Assembly (NCBI GenBank): GCA_021325255.1
Contig: JAJPHP010000065.1
Coordinates: 1-64,000, forward strand
Length of the DNA: 64,000 bases
From: Nitrososphaerota archaeon
Lineage (GTDB): Archaea > Thermoproteota > Nitrososphaeria > Nitrososphaerales > CADDZS01
Direction: 5' to 3'
The notes under the pieces were generated by a model, which was given only the letters and a program-made list of their open reading frames with translations, did no database searches and had not been told where the DNA came from. Of this stretch, positions 1-8,548 are shown one piece after another. Position 1 is the first letter of the stretch; the number at the start of each line of letters is the position of its first letter. A program made the translations under genes and the position numbers.

Positions 1-93
1 ATTGAGACATATCAGAAACTGGATCAACGTCTTTTGGCTGCACCATCAGCCAATGTACAAATCTTTCATCCGGGCGATAGAATATGTGGTTAA
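1..93 (+). CDS. possible 3' end of an unidentified gene (30 codons)
   Basis: From base 1 the first frame stays open for 30 codons and stops at TAA (91-93). The visible C-terminus ends in HPGDRICG. The gene begins outside the window, so product and even reality are uncertain; codon use looks normal. The 141 bases that follow, up to lipA, hold no other gene that I can support. It could be chance, because an open frame of this length is not rare. Confidence 0.3.
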   Translation: METYQKLDQRLLAAPSANVQIFHPGDRICG

Positions 94-234
94 GTAAACG
101 GAGCACACAAAGTCTAGAACAAAGCAATTTTCCACCGATTCTTTTTTCAATCAGCAATTCTCATTCTCTCTCAACGTCTTCGTAGATAATCAAGTGCTGG
201 AATTCGCGGAGCGGAGTGTTGCTGGAGACATCCC

Positions 235-1164
235 TTGCAAAATCGAACAATTCAACAGCCCAAACCCGACTGGTTGAAGGTTCGCCCGCCCTCAGGGGAA
301 AATTACAAGCGACTAAAAGTACTCTCGCGAAACCTTGGACTGCACACGGTCTGCGAAGAGGCACACTGCCCAAACATTGGGGAGTGTTGGGGCGGTGGAA
401 CCGCCACCTTCATGCTTCTTGGCGACACGTGCACGCGAGGATGCCGGTTTTGTGCGGTTAAGAGCGGCAATCCTGCGGGAGCTGTTGACGATCTTGAACC
501 GCTGAAGATAGCCCTCGCGTTGAAAGAGATGTCTCTCAGGTATGTTGTTCTGACCTCCGTGGACAGGGACGATCTGCCCGATGGAGGAGCAGCGCACTTT
601 GCAAAGACAATCATCGAAACTCGAACCAAGAACAAGGACATGCTCATCGAGGTACTCACCCCAGATTTTCGAGGAGACCTCGATGCGGTGCATACCGTGG
701 TCGACGCGCATCCAGACGTATTCGCCCACAATATCGAGACTGTTCAAAGGCTCCACTCAAAGGCGAGAGACAGAAGGGCGAGTTATGAACAATCGCTTCG
801 TGTACTCAAAGCCGTCAAGGAGATGGATTCCTCGATTTACACAAAATCCTCTCTAATGTTGGGGATCGGCGAGAGAGACGAAGAAGTGGTTCAATCAATG
901 AAAGATTTGCGGGCCGCAGGTGTGGACCTGCTGGCGATAGGGCAGTATCTACGGCCTTCGACCTGGCATATGGAAGTCAGCGAGTTTGTGCATCCATCCA
1001 AGTTTCAGCATTTCAAACTAGTTGGCGAGTCTCTCGGGTTCAAATTCGTCGCGTCAGGACCGCTTGTGCGCACTTCGTACCGTGCCGGAGAGTACTTTAT
1101 CGAGAACCTTATACGGAGAGAGCGAGATGGAATTATTCAGTCGGATGAGAATTCAAAGATATAG
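235..1164 (+). CDS. lipA: Lipoyl synthase LipA
   Basis: Radical-SAM enzyme that inserts two sulfurs into protein-bound octanoyl groups to make the lipoyl cofactor of 2-oxoacid dehydrogenases and the glycine cleavage system. The 309-residue product has the family's N-terminal auxiliary-cluster cysteines (C40, C45, C51 in CEEAHCPNIGEC) and the radical-SAM motif C66xxxC70xxC73 (CTRGCRFC), followed by GQYLRPS and a C-terminal RTSY motif that carries the serine expected to ligate the auxiliary cluster. Length is normal. The start is TTG at 235; no in-frame ATG precedes the conserved N-terminus. No lipoate ligase or octanoyltransferase lies in the window, so the octanoyl source must be elsewhere. 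Both iron-sulfur motifs are intact, so I am confident. Confidence 0.95.
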   Translation: MQNRTIQQPKPDWLKVRPPSGENYKRLKVLSRNLGLHTVCEEAHCPNIGECWGGGTATFMLLGDTCTRGCRFCAVKSGNPAGAVDDLEPLKIALALKEMSLRYVVLTSVDRDDLPDGGAAHFAKTIIETRTKNKDMLIEVLTPDFRGDLDAVHTVVDAHPDVFAHNIETVQRLHSKARDRRASYEQSLRVLKAVKEMDSSIYTKSSLMLGIGERDEEVVQSMKDLRAAGVDLLAIGQYLRPSTWHMEVSEFVHPSKFQHFKLVGESLGFKFVASGPLVRTSYRAGEYFIENLIRRERDGIIQSDENSKI

Positions 1165-1306
1165 AGAGAGGTGCCCTCTGAGACAAACTAACTGGGGCTC
1201 GAACTGACAGAAGCAAATGCAACTTGCGATTTATATTTGTCTTTGTTGAAACCGCTCTCTTTTTTTAAAACTACACTGAAATCGATGATGTCTAACTGGA
1301 GTATGG

Positions 1307-2377
1307 ATGTTTGGTGCGATGGTGGAGGAGAAAGTGGCAGACACCGTTCTCGAAGTCGTCCCTGGAATGTACCAGATTAGACTCCCAATTCCGATAAAAT
1401 CCCTAAGCAGCGTCTATGTCTATCTCATCAAATCCGGAGATCGCAATCTCCTCATAGACACGGGGTGGGATAGTCAAGATTCCTACGTTGCTTTGAAGGA
1501 ATCACTCGGGGCAACGGGCCTTGAAATCTCAGAGATTGAGAAGATCGTCGTGTCCCATCTTCACCCCGACCACTTTGGTCTGTCTGGTAGGCTAAAATCT
1601 GAGGCGCCAAACGCCACTGTCTTGATGCACAGGGCAGATGCCGTTTCGCTAAGAGACACGCGCGAAAAATTTGACAGATTCCTTGCAGCGCTACACGATT
1701 GGATTAGGGTACATGGCGCGCCCGAGTCCGATGTCAAGGCGATGATCGATTCATCGCTCCCGATGTCGAGGTTCACACCACCAGCACGCCCGGACATCGA
1801 GTTGATTGGTGGAGAAAGCATTCGTGTTGGAGACACTTGGGATTTTCTGGTAATACCGACGCCTGGGCACACTGCAGGAAACATCTGTCTCTACGATAAG
1901 GGAGGGTCGGGGCTACTTTTCTCTGGAGATCACATACTTCCTACCATTACTCCGAACGTTTCACTTTCGCCGCTCTACGACGGAGGCGACCCGCTCGGAG
2001 ATTATCTGAATTCACTCGAGGAGCTCCGTTCCTTAAATCCAACAAAGATACTCCCGAGCCACGAGTACATCTTTTCTGGTCTATCAGATAGAATAGATGA
2101 AATAGAGGAGCACCACAGGGAAAGATTGGCAGACGCGCTTCATGCACTCGGCGGAGTGGGCGAAGCAAGTTCGGCTTATAGGGTTTCATCCAAACTTCGC
2201 TGGTACACTGGTTCTTGGGAAGCACTTTCCCCGTGGGAGAAGCGCGCGGCCTTAATGGAGACTCTAGCACACCTGGAATACCTAAAGAGAAAGGGAAAGG
2301 TAGCGGAAATTCAAGAGACCATCAATGGTACCAAAAACATACTCTACTCCTTAATTTCAAAGAAAGATGGCAGCTAG
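1307..2377 (+). CDS. Metallo-beta-lactamase fold hydrolase (LACTB2/glyoxalase II-like)
   Basis: The 356-residue protein carries the metallo-beta-lactamase metal motif H84xH86xD88H89 (HLHPDHFG), a later metal histidine in TPGHTAGN, an SGDH motif with the bridging aspartate, and PSHEY near residue 250. The last 90 or so residues are helical and look like the winged-helix cap of LACTB2-type hydrolases. The substrate cannot be read from sequence; thioester or phosphodiester hydrolysis are both known in this family. The start is ATG 1307, with a T-rich TATA-like stretch (1258-1270) about 40 bases upstream. It is convergent with the flavin reductase gene, and the two stop codons share the same CTAG. 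Confidence 0.85.
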   Translation: MFGAMVEEKVADTVLEVVPGMYQIRLPIPIKSLSSVYVYLIKSGDRNLLIDTGWDSQDSYVALKESLGATGLEISEIEKIVVSHLHPDHFGLSGRLKSEAPNATVLMHRADAVSLRDTREKFDRFLAALHDWIRVHGAPESDVKAMIDSSLPMSRFTPPARPDIELIGGESIRVGDTWDFLVIPTPGHTAGNICLYDKGGSGLLFSGDHILPTITPNVSLSPLYDGGDPLGDYLNSLEELRSLNPTKILPSHEYIFSGLSDRIDEIEEHHRERLADALHALGGVGEASSAYRVSSKLRWYTGSWEALSPWEKRAALMETLAHLEYLKRKGKVAEIQETINGTKNILYSLISKKDGS

Positions 2378-3036
2378 CGAAATCCTGCTCGAATTGTCGT
2401 GAGCTGTCTTCTCCCTTTTACGCTTCCAATGTACAGCATCGGCCTGTATTTCTTGAATCTCCAAAATTGATCAGAGCCAAAATCATTCGTAGCCTTTGCC
2501 TGCTTAACCTCCGCAATGAAGAGATTGTGATCTCCTGTCCTAACGAACTTCTGGATGCTACACACGGCATAAGCGACTGCCTCAGCCAGCACCGGTGCAC
2601 CTGCCACCAAATGATATCTGATACCAAATCGTCGGAGTTTGTCGAAGCCTTTTGGTTTGCGTTCCCACATCTTTTTCTCTCTTTTCTCTTCCGAAGGATT
2701 CGTTAACTTCAATATGAGAGAATGAGCATTCTTACTTTCGTAGGAGACCCAGTTGAGCGAAAGCAATCGGCTCTTGACCAAAATTTCTCCAGTTCTCAAG
2801 CCTGTTTTTATTCCGACAGCTACCAGCGGAGGAGAGTTAGAGACTGGGATACAACTGCTGGCCGGCATACCCGCTACGTCGCGCTCTTGTTTCGAACAGA
2901 TGATTATCGGTACTTGAGGATAGAACAATCTGTACGAGACGTGTGGATCTATGGGAAACAACTTCGAGCTTCCTGATCCGAACTTTGATGATTTTGTCTT
3001 TCGAAAGCTACTTTGGTGCCCTCTGGGTCGCTGCAT
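2374..3036 (-). CDS. Flavin reductase-like domain protein (FMN-binding split barrel)
   Basis: The middle of the protein (YRLFYPQVPIIICS, then the PPLVAVGI segment) and the C-terminal part (HNLFIAEV, YRPMLYIG) match flavin-reductase-like FMN-binding split-barrel proteins, which bind FMN or F420-type cofactors and usually act on small molecules. The start is uncertain. ATG at 3036 has AAGGAG just before it and overlaps the end of the upstream oxidoreductase gene by 29 bases; another ATG lies at 3060 and a TTG is possible near 2963. The overlap and shared direction indicate a two-gene operon with the luciferase-like oxidoreductase, a pairing in which the reductase may supply reduced flavin or share the cofactor. 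That partnership is inference. Confidence 0.75.
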   Translation of the reverse strand: MQRPRGHQSSFRKTKSSKFGSGSSKLFPIDPHVSYRLFYPQVPIIICSKQERDVAGMPASSCIPVSNSPPLVAVGIKTGLRTGEILVKSRLLSLNWVSYESKNAHSLILKLTNPSEEKREKKMWERKPKGFDKLRRFGIRYHLVAGAPVLAEAVAYAVCSIQKFVRTGDHNLFIAEVKQAKATNDFGSDQFWRFKKYRPMLYIGSVKGRRQLTTIRAGFR

Positions 3037-4048
3037 ATTCTCCTTTTTCGTCTTCGCCAATCAGCATCGCGCCAGCTCTTAATACCGTGTCAATATCTTG
3101 TGCCTTCATGCTTATTGGCTGTAGGATTGGGAGATTGAGCCCGGATTTCTTGAACTCTTGCACGCGATCGCATACCTGCTCTCCAGTCCCAACTAGAGTA
3201 AAAGCCTCGAGCATCTCGTCGGTTATGAAGGACGACGAGGCTGTAATATCACCTTTGAAATAGTTCTCCGCGATCGGTTTCTTCTTTGCTGGATCGATGC
3301 CAGTTCCCTCATACAGGTAATCATCCTGGACCGACAGCATGTAGTTGACGAATGGATCTCTCCTTGCTGTCCCTAAAGCTTCCTCCTTGCTCCCGCCCAC
3401 GTAAGTGAGAAGGTAAGCAGAGATGTCAATGTCAGAGAGCCTCCGTCCCCATTTTGAAGCCGAGGCCTCAATGCTCGAAGTTATCTGGCGAATCGAGTGA
3501 ATCGACTCGCCGCCTTTCGCCACGTATCCATCTGCATACCGGCCGGCAAGAGCGAGCATCTGTTTCTTCCATCCAGCGATGTACACAGGTATCTTCGAAT
3601 GCGCCTTTCCAGCAATAGATTTGACGCCCTTTAACGAAAAGTTTCGTCCAGAGTAACTTAGGGCGTCACCGGACCACAGGGTGCGACATATTTCTATTGT
3701 TTCACGAATTGTCCCGATTGGTCTTTCGTGATTGATCCCAAGTAGATCCAAGCGAGCGGGAAAGCCACTCCCCAGGCCTAGTATTGCCCGCCCCGAACTG
3801 CTCTCCTGCAAAGTAAGCATGGACATAGCTAGGACCACCGGATGCCTTGTATAGGGACTGAGGCAAGCGGCCCCTAGTTTGATCCTTGAAGTGTTCGAGG
3901 ATATGGAACTCAGAAAGGATATAGCGTCTCTCCCAAAGGAGTGCTCGTGCATCCAGAAACTGTCATACCCGAGTCCTTCGGCAAACTGAGCCTTTCTCAC
4001 CAATTCCGTTACAGGGAGGTCAGCGTTGAAACCAATACCCACTCTCAA
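3008..4048 (-). CDS. LLM-class (luciferase-like) F420-dependent oxidoreductase
   Basis: This 346-residue protein belongs to the bacterial-luciferase-like TIM-barrel family related to methylene-tetrahydromethanopterin reductase (Mer). Visible family features are the N-terminal strand MRVGIGFN, GYDSFWMHEH, SPYTRHPVVLA, and LGLGSGFPARLDLLG near residue 100, followed by IPVYIAGW. Members normally use F420H2 or FMN; the substrate is not predictable. It is the first gene of a pair with the downstream flavin reductase. A 22-base near-perfect palindrome and an AT-rich TATA-like element lie 34-62 bases upstream of the ATG, suggesting repressor control. Two further members of the family sit at 54.4-56.6 kb, but those two resemble each other more than this one. 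Confidence 0.88.
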   Translation of the reverse strand: MRVGIGFNADLPVTELVRKAQFAEGLGYDSFWMHEHSFGRDAISFLSSISSNTSRIKLGAACLSPYTRHPVVLAMSMLTLQESSSGRAILGLGSGFPARLDLLGINHERPIGTIRETIEICRTLWSGDALSYSGRNFSLKGVKSIAGKAHSKIPVYIAGWKKQMLALAGRYADGYVAKGGESIHSIRQITSSIEASASKWGRRLSDIDISAYLLTYVGGSKEEALGTARRDPFVNYMLSVQDDYLYEGTGIDPAKKKPIAENYFKGDITASSSFITDEMLEAFTLVGTGEQVCDRVQEFKKSGLNLPILQPISMKAQDIDTVLRAGAMLIGEDEKGEYAATQRAPK

Positions 4049-4081
4049 AGCCCGCCTTTTCGCACGCTCCGAACTAAAGTT

Positions 4082-4110
4082 ATTACCACTGCGCAGTAGT
4101 AATTTAAAAG
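4082..4110 (-). promoter_or_regulatory. Operator-like palindrome next to a TATA-like box upstream of the LLM oxidoreductase operon
   Basis: Bases 4082-4103 form a 22-base inverted repeat with one mismatched pair; the centre (ACTGCGCAGT) is a perfect 10-base palindrome and the arms are ATTAC/GTAAT. On the minus strand an AT-rich TTTTAAATT (about 4101-4109) lies just upstream, where a TATA box would place transcription start inside or just past the palindrome. This is the usual layout for an archaeal repressor operator. The cognate regulator is not identified. Confidence 0.5.
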
Positions 4111-4284
4111 TCGTTCTGGTTCAATCTGGGAGAGCGCATCACTTTGTCTACCTTTGTGCCACCTCGCGATTTGCCAAGTATGAGGCTAGAATAGCTGCAT
4201 CAAGACTGCGAGGACTAGCGAAGAAAAGGTCAATCTAGTTTCATCGACCTTTAGAAATCTTTCCAAAATTCGGAGTTCTTCAAC

Positions 4285-4292
4285 GTATAAAT
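4285..4292 (+). promoter_or_regulatory. TATA box of the MenG-like methyltransferase gene
   Basis: GTATAAAT at 4285-4292 is a good archaeal TATA box. With the usual spacing of about 25 bases, transcription would begin near 4313, some 13 bases before the TTG start at 4326, giving a very short leader. Confidence 0.5.
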
Positions 4293-4325
4293 CATGGGAC
4301 TACATCGTCTTCACCGTCTCTCGGA

Positions 4326-5177
4326 TTGACAACGACAAGGGAGTTTCTGGAAGCAAATGCGGACGAGCAAATGAAGAGACGTCTAGGGGAGGACAAAGGA
4401 GGCAAGAGGCTGCCTAACAATTTCGTCTCTGTGGAGAAGAGTGTCAAGTCTCATGATCGTAAAGTAAAGTACGTCATGTATCTGTTCTCTGATGGGTCGA
4501 AGGAGTACGATTTTCTCTTGAGGGTCCTGAGTCTTGGGAGAGACAGATACTGGAGAACCACGATGGCGGAAATGCTCCGCCCCTCTAGAGGACAAACCGT
4601 GCTCGATATTGCCTGCGGAACCGGGTTGGTATCCTTCGATATTGCTTCAAGGATGCGAGCTTGCGTAGTCGGAGTGGACGTTACGAGGGAGATGCTAGTT
4701 AGGGCTGTCGAACTCAAGAAAAGGAATTCCGGAGAGGGAGACCGTGGTCTCGATGTGGATTTCATCCAGGCAAGAGCCGAAAACCTACCGCTCCGAGATT
4801 CGGCATTTGCGTGCTCAACGATCAGTCTTGCGACACGAAATGTAACCAGCATCGCTTCAACAATACAGGAGATGAAACGATGTGTACGCGTCGGTGGCGT
4901 GGTGGCCTCACTTGACTTTACCATGCCCACCGGGAGAGCTTTCAGGCACTTTTACAGCTTCTACATCTTCAAACTGCTTCCTTCTCTAGGGCTAGTAATT
5001 TCTCGGCACTGGAACGGCATATTCTCCTACCTTGCCAGTTCGATAAAGAGGTCAAAGTCCCCGGAGCAAATTGCAGACATTATGCGGATCAGCGGGCTCG
5101 AGGATGTTTCGACTACAAAAATGACGCGCGGTGTCACGGCACTTGTCGTCGGAAGGAAGAAAGGTGTGACGAATTAG
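4326..5177 (+). CDS. MenG/UbiE-family SAM-dependent methyltransferase
   Basis: The 283-residue protein has the class I SAM motif VLDIACGTG at about residue 90 and ends with a stretch typical of UbiE/MenG (SSIKRSKSPEQIADIM, then GLEDV and a terminal RGVTALVVGRK). These enzymes C-methylate demethylmenaquinone or a related quinone ring, and archaea of this group use menaquinones, so a quinone methyltransferase is the best call. The upstream segment SLGRDRYWR resembles the family's substrate-side motif. The start is TTG 4326, chosen because it follows a TATA box by about 34 bases. It is followed after 12 bases by a UbiA-like membrane protein in the same direction, consistent with a quinone or prenyl-lipid role. 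Confidence 0.82.
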   Translation: MTTTREFLEANADEQMKRRLGEDKGGKRLPNNFVSVEKSVKSHDRKVKYVMYLFSDGSKEYDFLLRVLSLGRDRYWRTTMAEMLRPSRGQTVLDIACGTGLVSFDIASRMRACVVGVDVTREMLVRAVELKKRNSGEGDRGLDVDFIQARAENLPLRDSAFACSTISLATRNVTSIASTIQEMKRCVRVGGVVASLDFTMPTGRAFRHFYSFYIFKLLPSLGLVISRHWNGIFSYLASSIKRSKSPEQIADIMRISGLEDVSTTKMTRGVTALVVGRKKGVTN

Positions 5178-5189
5178 AGAAAACAGTGT

Positions 5190-6023
5190 TTGAGAGGAAA
5201 TGGAAATGCGGGAAATCAGATATCATCGACCCAGAGAGGGCTGCAATCGTCATTTGTCATTTCAAGAAGAAAACACAGACAAATTAGATTGAAGCGAACC
5301 CAATTGAAATCATCTTGGTACTCCCTGGAAGGGAGAGGCCGATTAGCTGACTTTGTCAACCTACTTCATCCACCTTACACTCTCTGGCATCTGTCATATG
5401 TCATAATTGGAATTTCAATGGCACCGACAATTTATGTCGAGAGATCCATTGCCGTCTTGATCGCCTTTTTCCTCGGACTAGGCGTGGGCGCGCATGCACT
5501 CGATGAAACTATGGGCAACCCTTTGCGTACGAGGTTGTCCACGCGCAGTCTCTACGCTCTTGGCGCGACTGCACTATCCTTTGCCGTAGTCATAGGCCTC
5601 TACTACTCAATTACGCTGTCTCCTCTGCTTCTTCCAATTATCTTCGCAGAATTGTTCTTTGCGATTGCATACAATTTGGAAATCCTTGAAAAGAAATTCC
5701 ATTCCGCGATAGTCTTCTCACTCTCGTGGGGCGTGATTCCCTTCTTCACTGGATACTTTGTAAATGCCCTATCAATCAGTCTACCAGTCATTTTAATGTC
5801 CGCTGTGATCGGAATTCTCACCATTGTTCAGAGAACACTCAGCACACAGGCCAGATATATCAGACGAAAGGTGCCCACGATTGAACGAGTGCATCTTCAG
5901 GATGGGAGCACGGTTCAAATTAATTCTGCCGATCTTGCACAGCCAGCTGAGATTGCTTTGAAGGGGCTGACCGTTGTAGTCTTCCTTCTTGCAGCCGCGC
6001 TCGTTTTGCTACGGTTCGCCTGA
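5190..6023 (+). CDS. Integral membrane protein, possibly a divergent UbiA-superfamily prenyltransferase
   Basis: The 277-residue protein has about six to seven hydrophobic segments. The first, after LLHPPYTLWHLSYVIIG, resembles the first helix of UbiA prenyltransferases, and the loop ALDETMGNPLRTRLS sits where UbiA proteins carry their first aspartate motif (NDxxDxxxD) before the R-P/R-L-S segment. Only one aspartate of that motif remains and a clear second DxxxD motif is missing, so catalysis is doubtful. The first 50 residues after TTG 5190 are basic and hydrophilic, so a later start is possible. Its position 12 bases after the MenG-like gene suggests a shared transcript and a quinone-related job. 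Without a profile search it may simply be an uncharacterised membrane family. Confidence 0.5.
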   Translation: MRGNGNAGNQISSTQRGLQSSFVISRRKHRQIRLKRTQLKSSWYSLEGRGRLADFVNLLHPPYTLWHLSYVIIGISMAPTIYVERSIAVLIAFFLGLGVGAHALDETMGNPLRTRLSTRSLYALGATALSFAVVIGLYYSITLSPLLLPIIFAELFFAIAYNLEILEKKFHSAIVFSLSWGVIPFFTGYFVNALSISLPVILMSAVIGILTIVQRTLSTQARYIRRKVPTIERVHLQDGSTVQINSADLAQPAEIALKGLTVVVFLLAAALVLLRFA

Positions 6024-6154
6024 ATGCTAAACGATGAGGCATCGAAGGTTTCCTCCACGACCGAGGTCATCAATAATTTCCATAGCTGATAGTCAACTAA
6101 CTTTGACTCTCTGACAGATGTTCAGAACTGAGAAACTTGAGAAGTCATAGGTGA

Positions 6155-6883
6155 AGAGATACGGGAGTTTTCGAAACACTCCTTCTGCTAGCCGGATCCG
6201 TCGTAGCAATCGCCTTAGCTGGATTCGTTGCTTACAGAGGCTTTTCGAGTAGAAAGATAGCTGCGGTAACCTCATTGGAAACAGTGCCGATCGTAGGCAA
6301 TGGAATTCAGGAGGCAACAACCGCCAATCCAATTTCTAACGATGGGACAACTTTGGAAGAGACCACTTCCACGGCGATTACTGCACTAACACCACAATCT
6401 GAGATAGCCGTTTCAGAGCCTGCGCCCGAGATTACCACTCCGGCAACAATTGTTGCTCCTACGGCCCAGATGGCCATTAGTGCTCCAATGACTTCTCCTG
6501 TCGTTGTTCAAGCAGAAGAAGAAGTGACGGCAATCACAACTAACCTGCCAGAGGAAGCGCCACCACCATTCCCCGAGGAGTCGAATTCAAAGACATCGCT
6601 CCCAACGGACATAAACGCAGTCTCAAATATTGCTGGCCCAACCGAAGCGATAAGTCCAGTTCTAGTCATACCCGCTCCCAAATTGAAGCGGCCGAGGTCT
6701 GCCTCAAGAAAGAGGCTACCCTCAACTTCTGCGCTTCCAGGTGCCCCTGGAGAAACAACTCCAAAGAGGAGAAGAACAAAGAGAGCAGCGCAAACAGCTA
6801 TCGCGCAAGCGACAGCCCCTATTGTTGCTTCAGCCCCTCAATCAGGCCTAACAACTGACCACAAGGGCGAGCAGCAATTCTAG
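6155..6883 (+). CDS. Membrane-anchored Thr/Pro/Ala-rich low-complexity protein, start unresolved
   Basis: A standard start (TTG 6275) gives 202 residues of Thr/Pro/Ala/Glu-rich sequence ending in a Lys/Arg-rich segment (KLKRPRSASRKR, later PKRRRTKR). The same frame is open back to 6155, and the extra 40 codons encode a convincing membrane helix (TLLLLAGSVVAIALAGFVAY) followed by RGFSSRK. The protein is therefore probably anchored by an N-terminal helix with a long disordered tail. No ATG, GTG or TTG lies between the in-frame TGA (6152-6154) and the helix, so the start is a rare codon or a base is missing nearby; a GTG at 6151 is in another frame. I do not recognise a family. Confidence 0.55.
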   Translation, partial: RDTGVFETLLLLAGSVVAIALAGFVAYRGFSSRKIAAVTSLETVPIVGNGIQEATTANPISNDGTTLEETTSTAITALTPQSEIAVSEPAPEITTPATIVAPTAQMAISAPMTSPVVVQAEEEVTAITTNLPEEAPPPFPEESNSKTSLPTDINAVSNIAGPTEAISPVLVIPAPKLKRPRSASRKRLPSTSALPGAPGETTPKRRRTKRAAQTAIAQATAPIVASAPQSGLTTDHKGEQQF

Positions 6884-7043
6884 AACATGGAAATTCTTCC
6901 CATCGGCAACTAGCCGCGTGCAAACTAGAAAGGGAGCGAGTTGCAATCCCTCCTAACACGTTTACTCCTTCTTTGTTCTTGTTCTCCCTCTTTCTTTTCT
7001 TAGTAGTCGTTAAACGCTCATCTCTCGCTTGAAATGTGCGTGT

Positions 7044-8393
7044 TTAGAGCTTTATCCACTTGCCAGTCGGAGGCACTATTCTACGGTCTACTTGCATTGG
7101 AAGACCATACCTCTGGAGTGGCTTTGTAAGGTGCCTCTGAGCGCCTAATGGTGGAAGATACATTTTCCCCTCCTCAATGACACCACTTCTAGGTTGCTCT
7201 AACATTATCTTGACCGCATCGCGCGCAATGTGTCCGCATCTTCGACACTCGTATCCCTGGCCCCTTCCTCTTGATGCCATGCGAGAGAAGCACTTGGTGC
7301 AAAGTGGATTCTCAAATTTCACTTCCGTAGCAAGTTTCAATGGCAATAGGTATTCCATGTTAAGGACCCTTGAGTGTTTCCTCGTTGGCTTCCTCACGCC
7401 TCCTGCGATTTCTATCATATCACCCGGAATCAAGGAAAGCACATTCTTCCTCAGATTTCTTGCTGGTTGATAGCAGGCGCACTCGATCTCGCCTTCTCCG
7501 TTTGATAATTTAAAGAAGATGTGCCCACCGCGTTCTATTCTTGGGTTTGATTTTAGAACTCCGCGGAGGAAACCGCTGCTGTATACCTTTGCGTCATCTA
7601 GCTTCAGCTCGTGGTGCAGGTGTTCGCCCGTACCCTGATTGCTTCTGAAGATCATCCATCCTTCCAGGTTCTTGATCGGTAGCAGCATACTGAAGGCTCT
7701 CCTGACGGAAGACGCACTCTCCCCCCTGACCCCGCACAGAACTGGATCAGGCCCACGAGGCATAATCATGATTCTTCCGGTCTCTGGGTCATAACTGCTG
7801 AAAGTACTCGGTCTCGTCGATCTATCCATCTTGACGATCCTGTCTGCATCAATTTCCCTAGCTATCTCCACCCTCCTTCGATAGGAAATCAGCTCAAAGG
7901 TGTGATCGCCTTCCAAGGTGTTGCCTATCGCGGCAAGTGCGCCAACAATCCCCTGCCTCGATCTAAGGGCTAGCCAGCGCATTCCGAATTTGCCAAGTAG
8001 CGAATAAGCCTCGCGCTTTCCCAGTACTTTATGCAAGGCTCTCTCAGAAAATTCCTTTACCTCGACGGGAATGTCTTGTCCCTCGTACACTACCAGACCC
8101 GAGTTTGCCCTTGGACTGGTAGCGTGTGCTCGAAGAAATCTGGAGCACAGCCGAAATAGTGTTTCGCGATCCAGGTTGCTCTTCAAGCGTAAAGCGAGCG
8201 CGGCGTTTCCTCTAGTCTTCCAAGGGATATTTGGATTTAGGCGTATCAGATTAGGATAATCTACGAGCGAGGTCTTTTCACGCCTACTGCTTTGCCTGAT
8301 CAATCTGCGGACTATACAATAGGCCAGGTAGGTCGTGCACATGCCATCGCTTGAATCGGTATCGTCAAGGCCGATATGATAGAATCTGGCCAA
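7044..8393 (-). CDS. tiaS: tRNA(Ile2) 2-agmatinylcytidine synthetase TiaS
   Basis: TiaS attaches agmatine to C34 of the CAU-anticodon isoleucine tRNA so that it reads AUA, an archaea-specific essential modification. The 449-residue product begins with the diagnostic HIGLDDTDSSDGMCTTY and continues with NPNIPWKTRGNAAL, both hallmarks of the family. An OB-fold-like region lies around residues 280-370, and a C-terminal zinc ribbon is formed by CTKC (about 368-371) and CRRC (about 386-389). Length is normal. It stands alone on the minus strand between a low-complexity membrane protein and a RAM-domain gene. Confidence 0.95.
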   Translation of the reverse strand: MARFYHIGLDDTDSSDGMCTTYLAYCIVRRLIRQSSRREKTSLVDYPNLIRLNPNIPWKTRGNAALALRLKSNLDRETLFRLCSRFLRAHATSPRANSGLVVYEGQDIPVEVKEFSERALHKVLGKREAYSLLGKFGMRWLALRSRQGIVGALAAIGNTLEGDHTFELISYRRRVEIAREIDADRIVKMDRSTRPSTFSSYDPETGRIMIMPRGPDPVLCGVRGESASSVRRAFSMLLPIKNLEGWMIFRSNQGTGEHLHHELKLDDAKVYSSGFLRGVLKSNPRIERGGHIFFKLSNGEGEIECACYQPARNLRKNVLSLIPGDMIEIAGGVRKPTRKHSRVLNMEYLLPLKLATEVKFENPLCTKCFSRMASRGRGQGYECRRCGHIARDAVKIMLEQPRSGVIEEGKMYLPPLGAQRHLTKPLQRYGLPMQVDRRIVPPTGKWIKL

Positions 8394-8548
8394 AGTTCGA
8401 AACTCAAACTACGAATGAGGAAAGGTAGAGAAAAAGTAACTTAATCTCGGAAAAAATGACCCGTGGTCACAACGACGCCAACGGGTTGGATTGAACACTG
8501 TCAAAGGAGCAGGAGGTGGAACAAATGGTAGTGCGGAGTGAGATGTCC

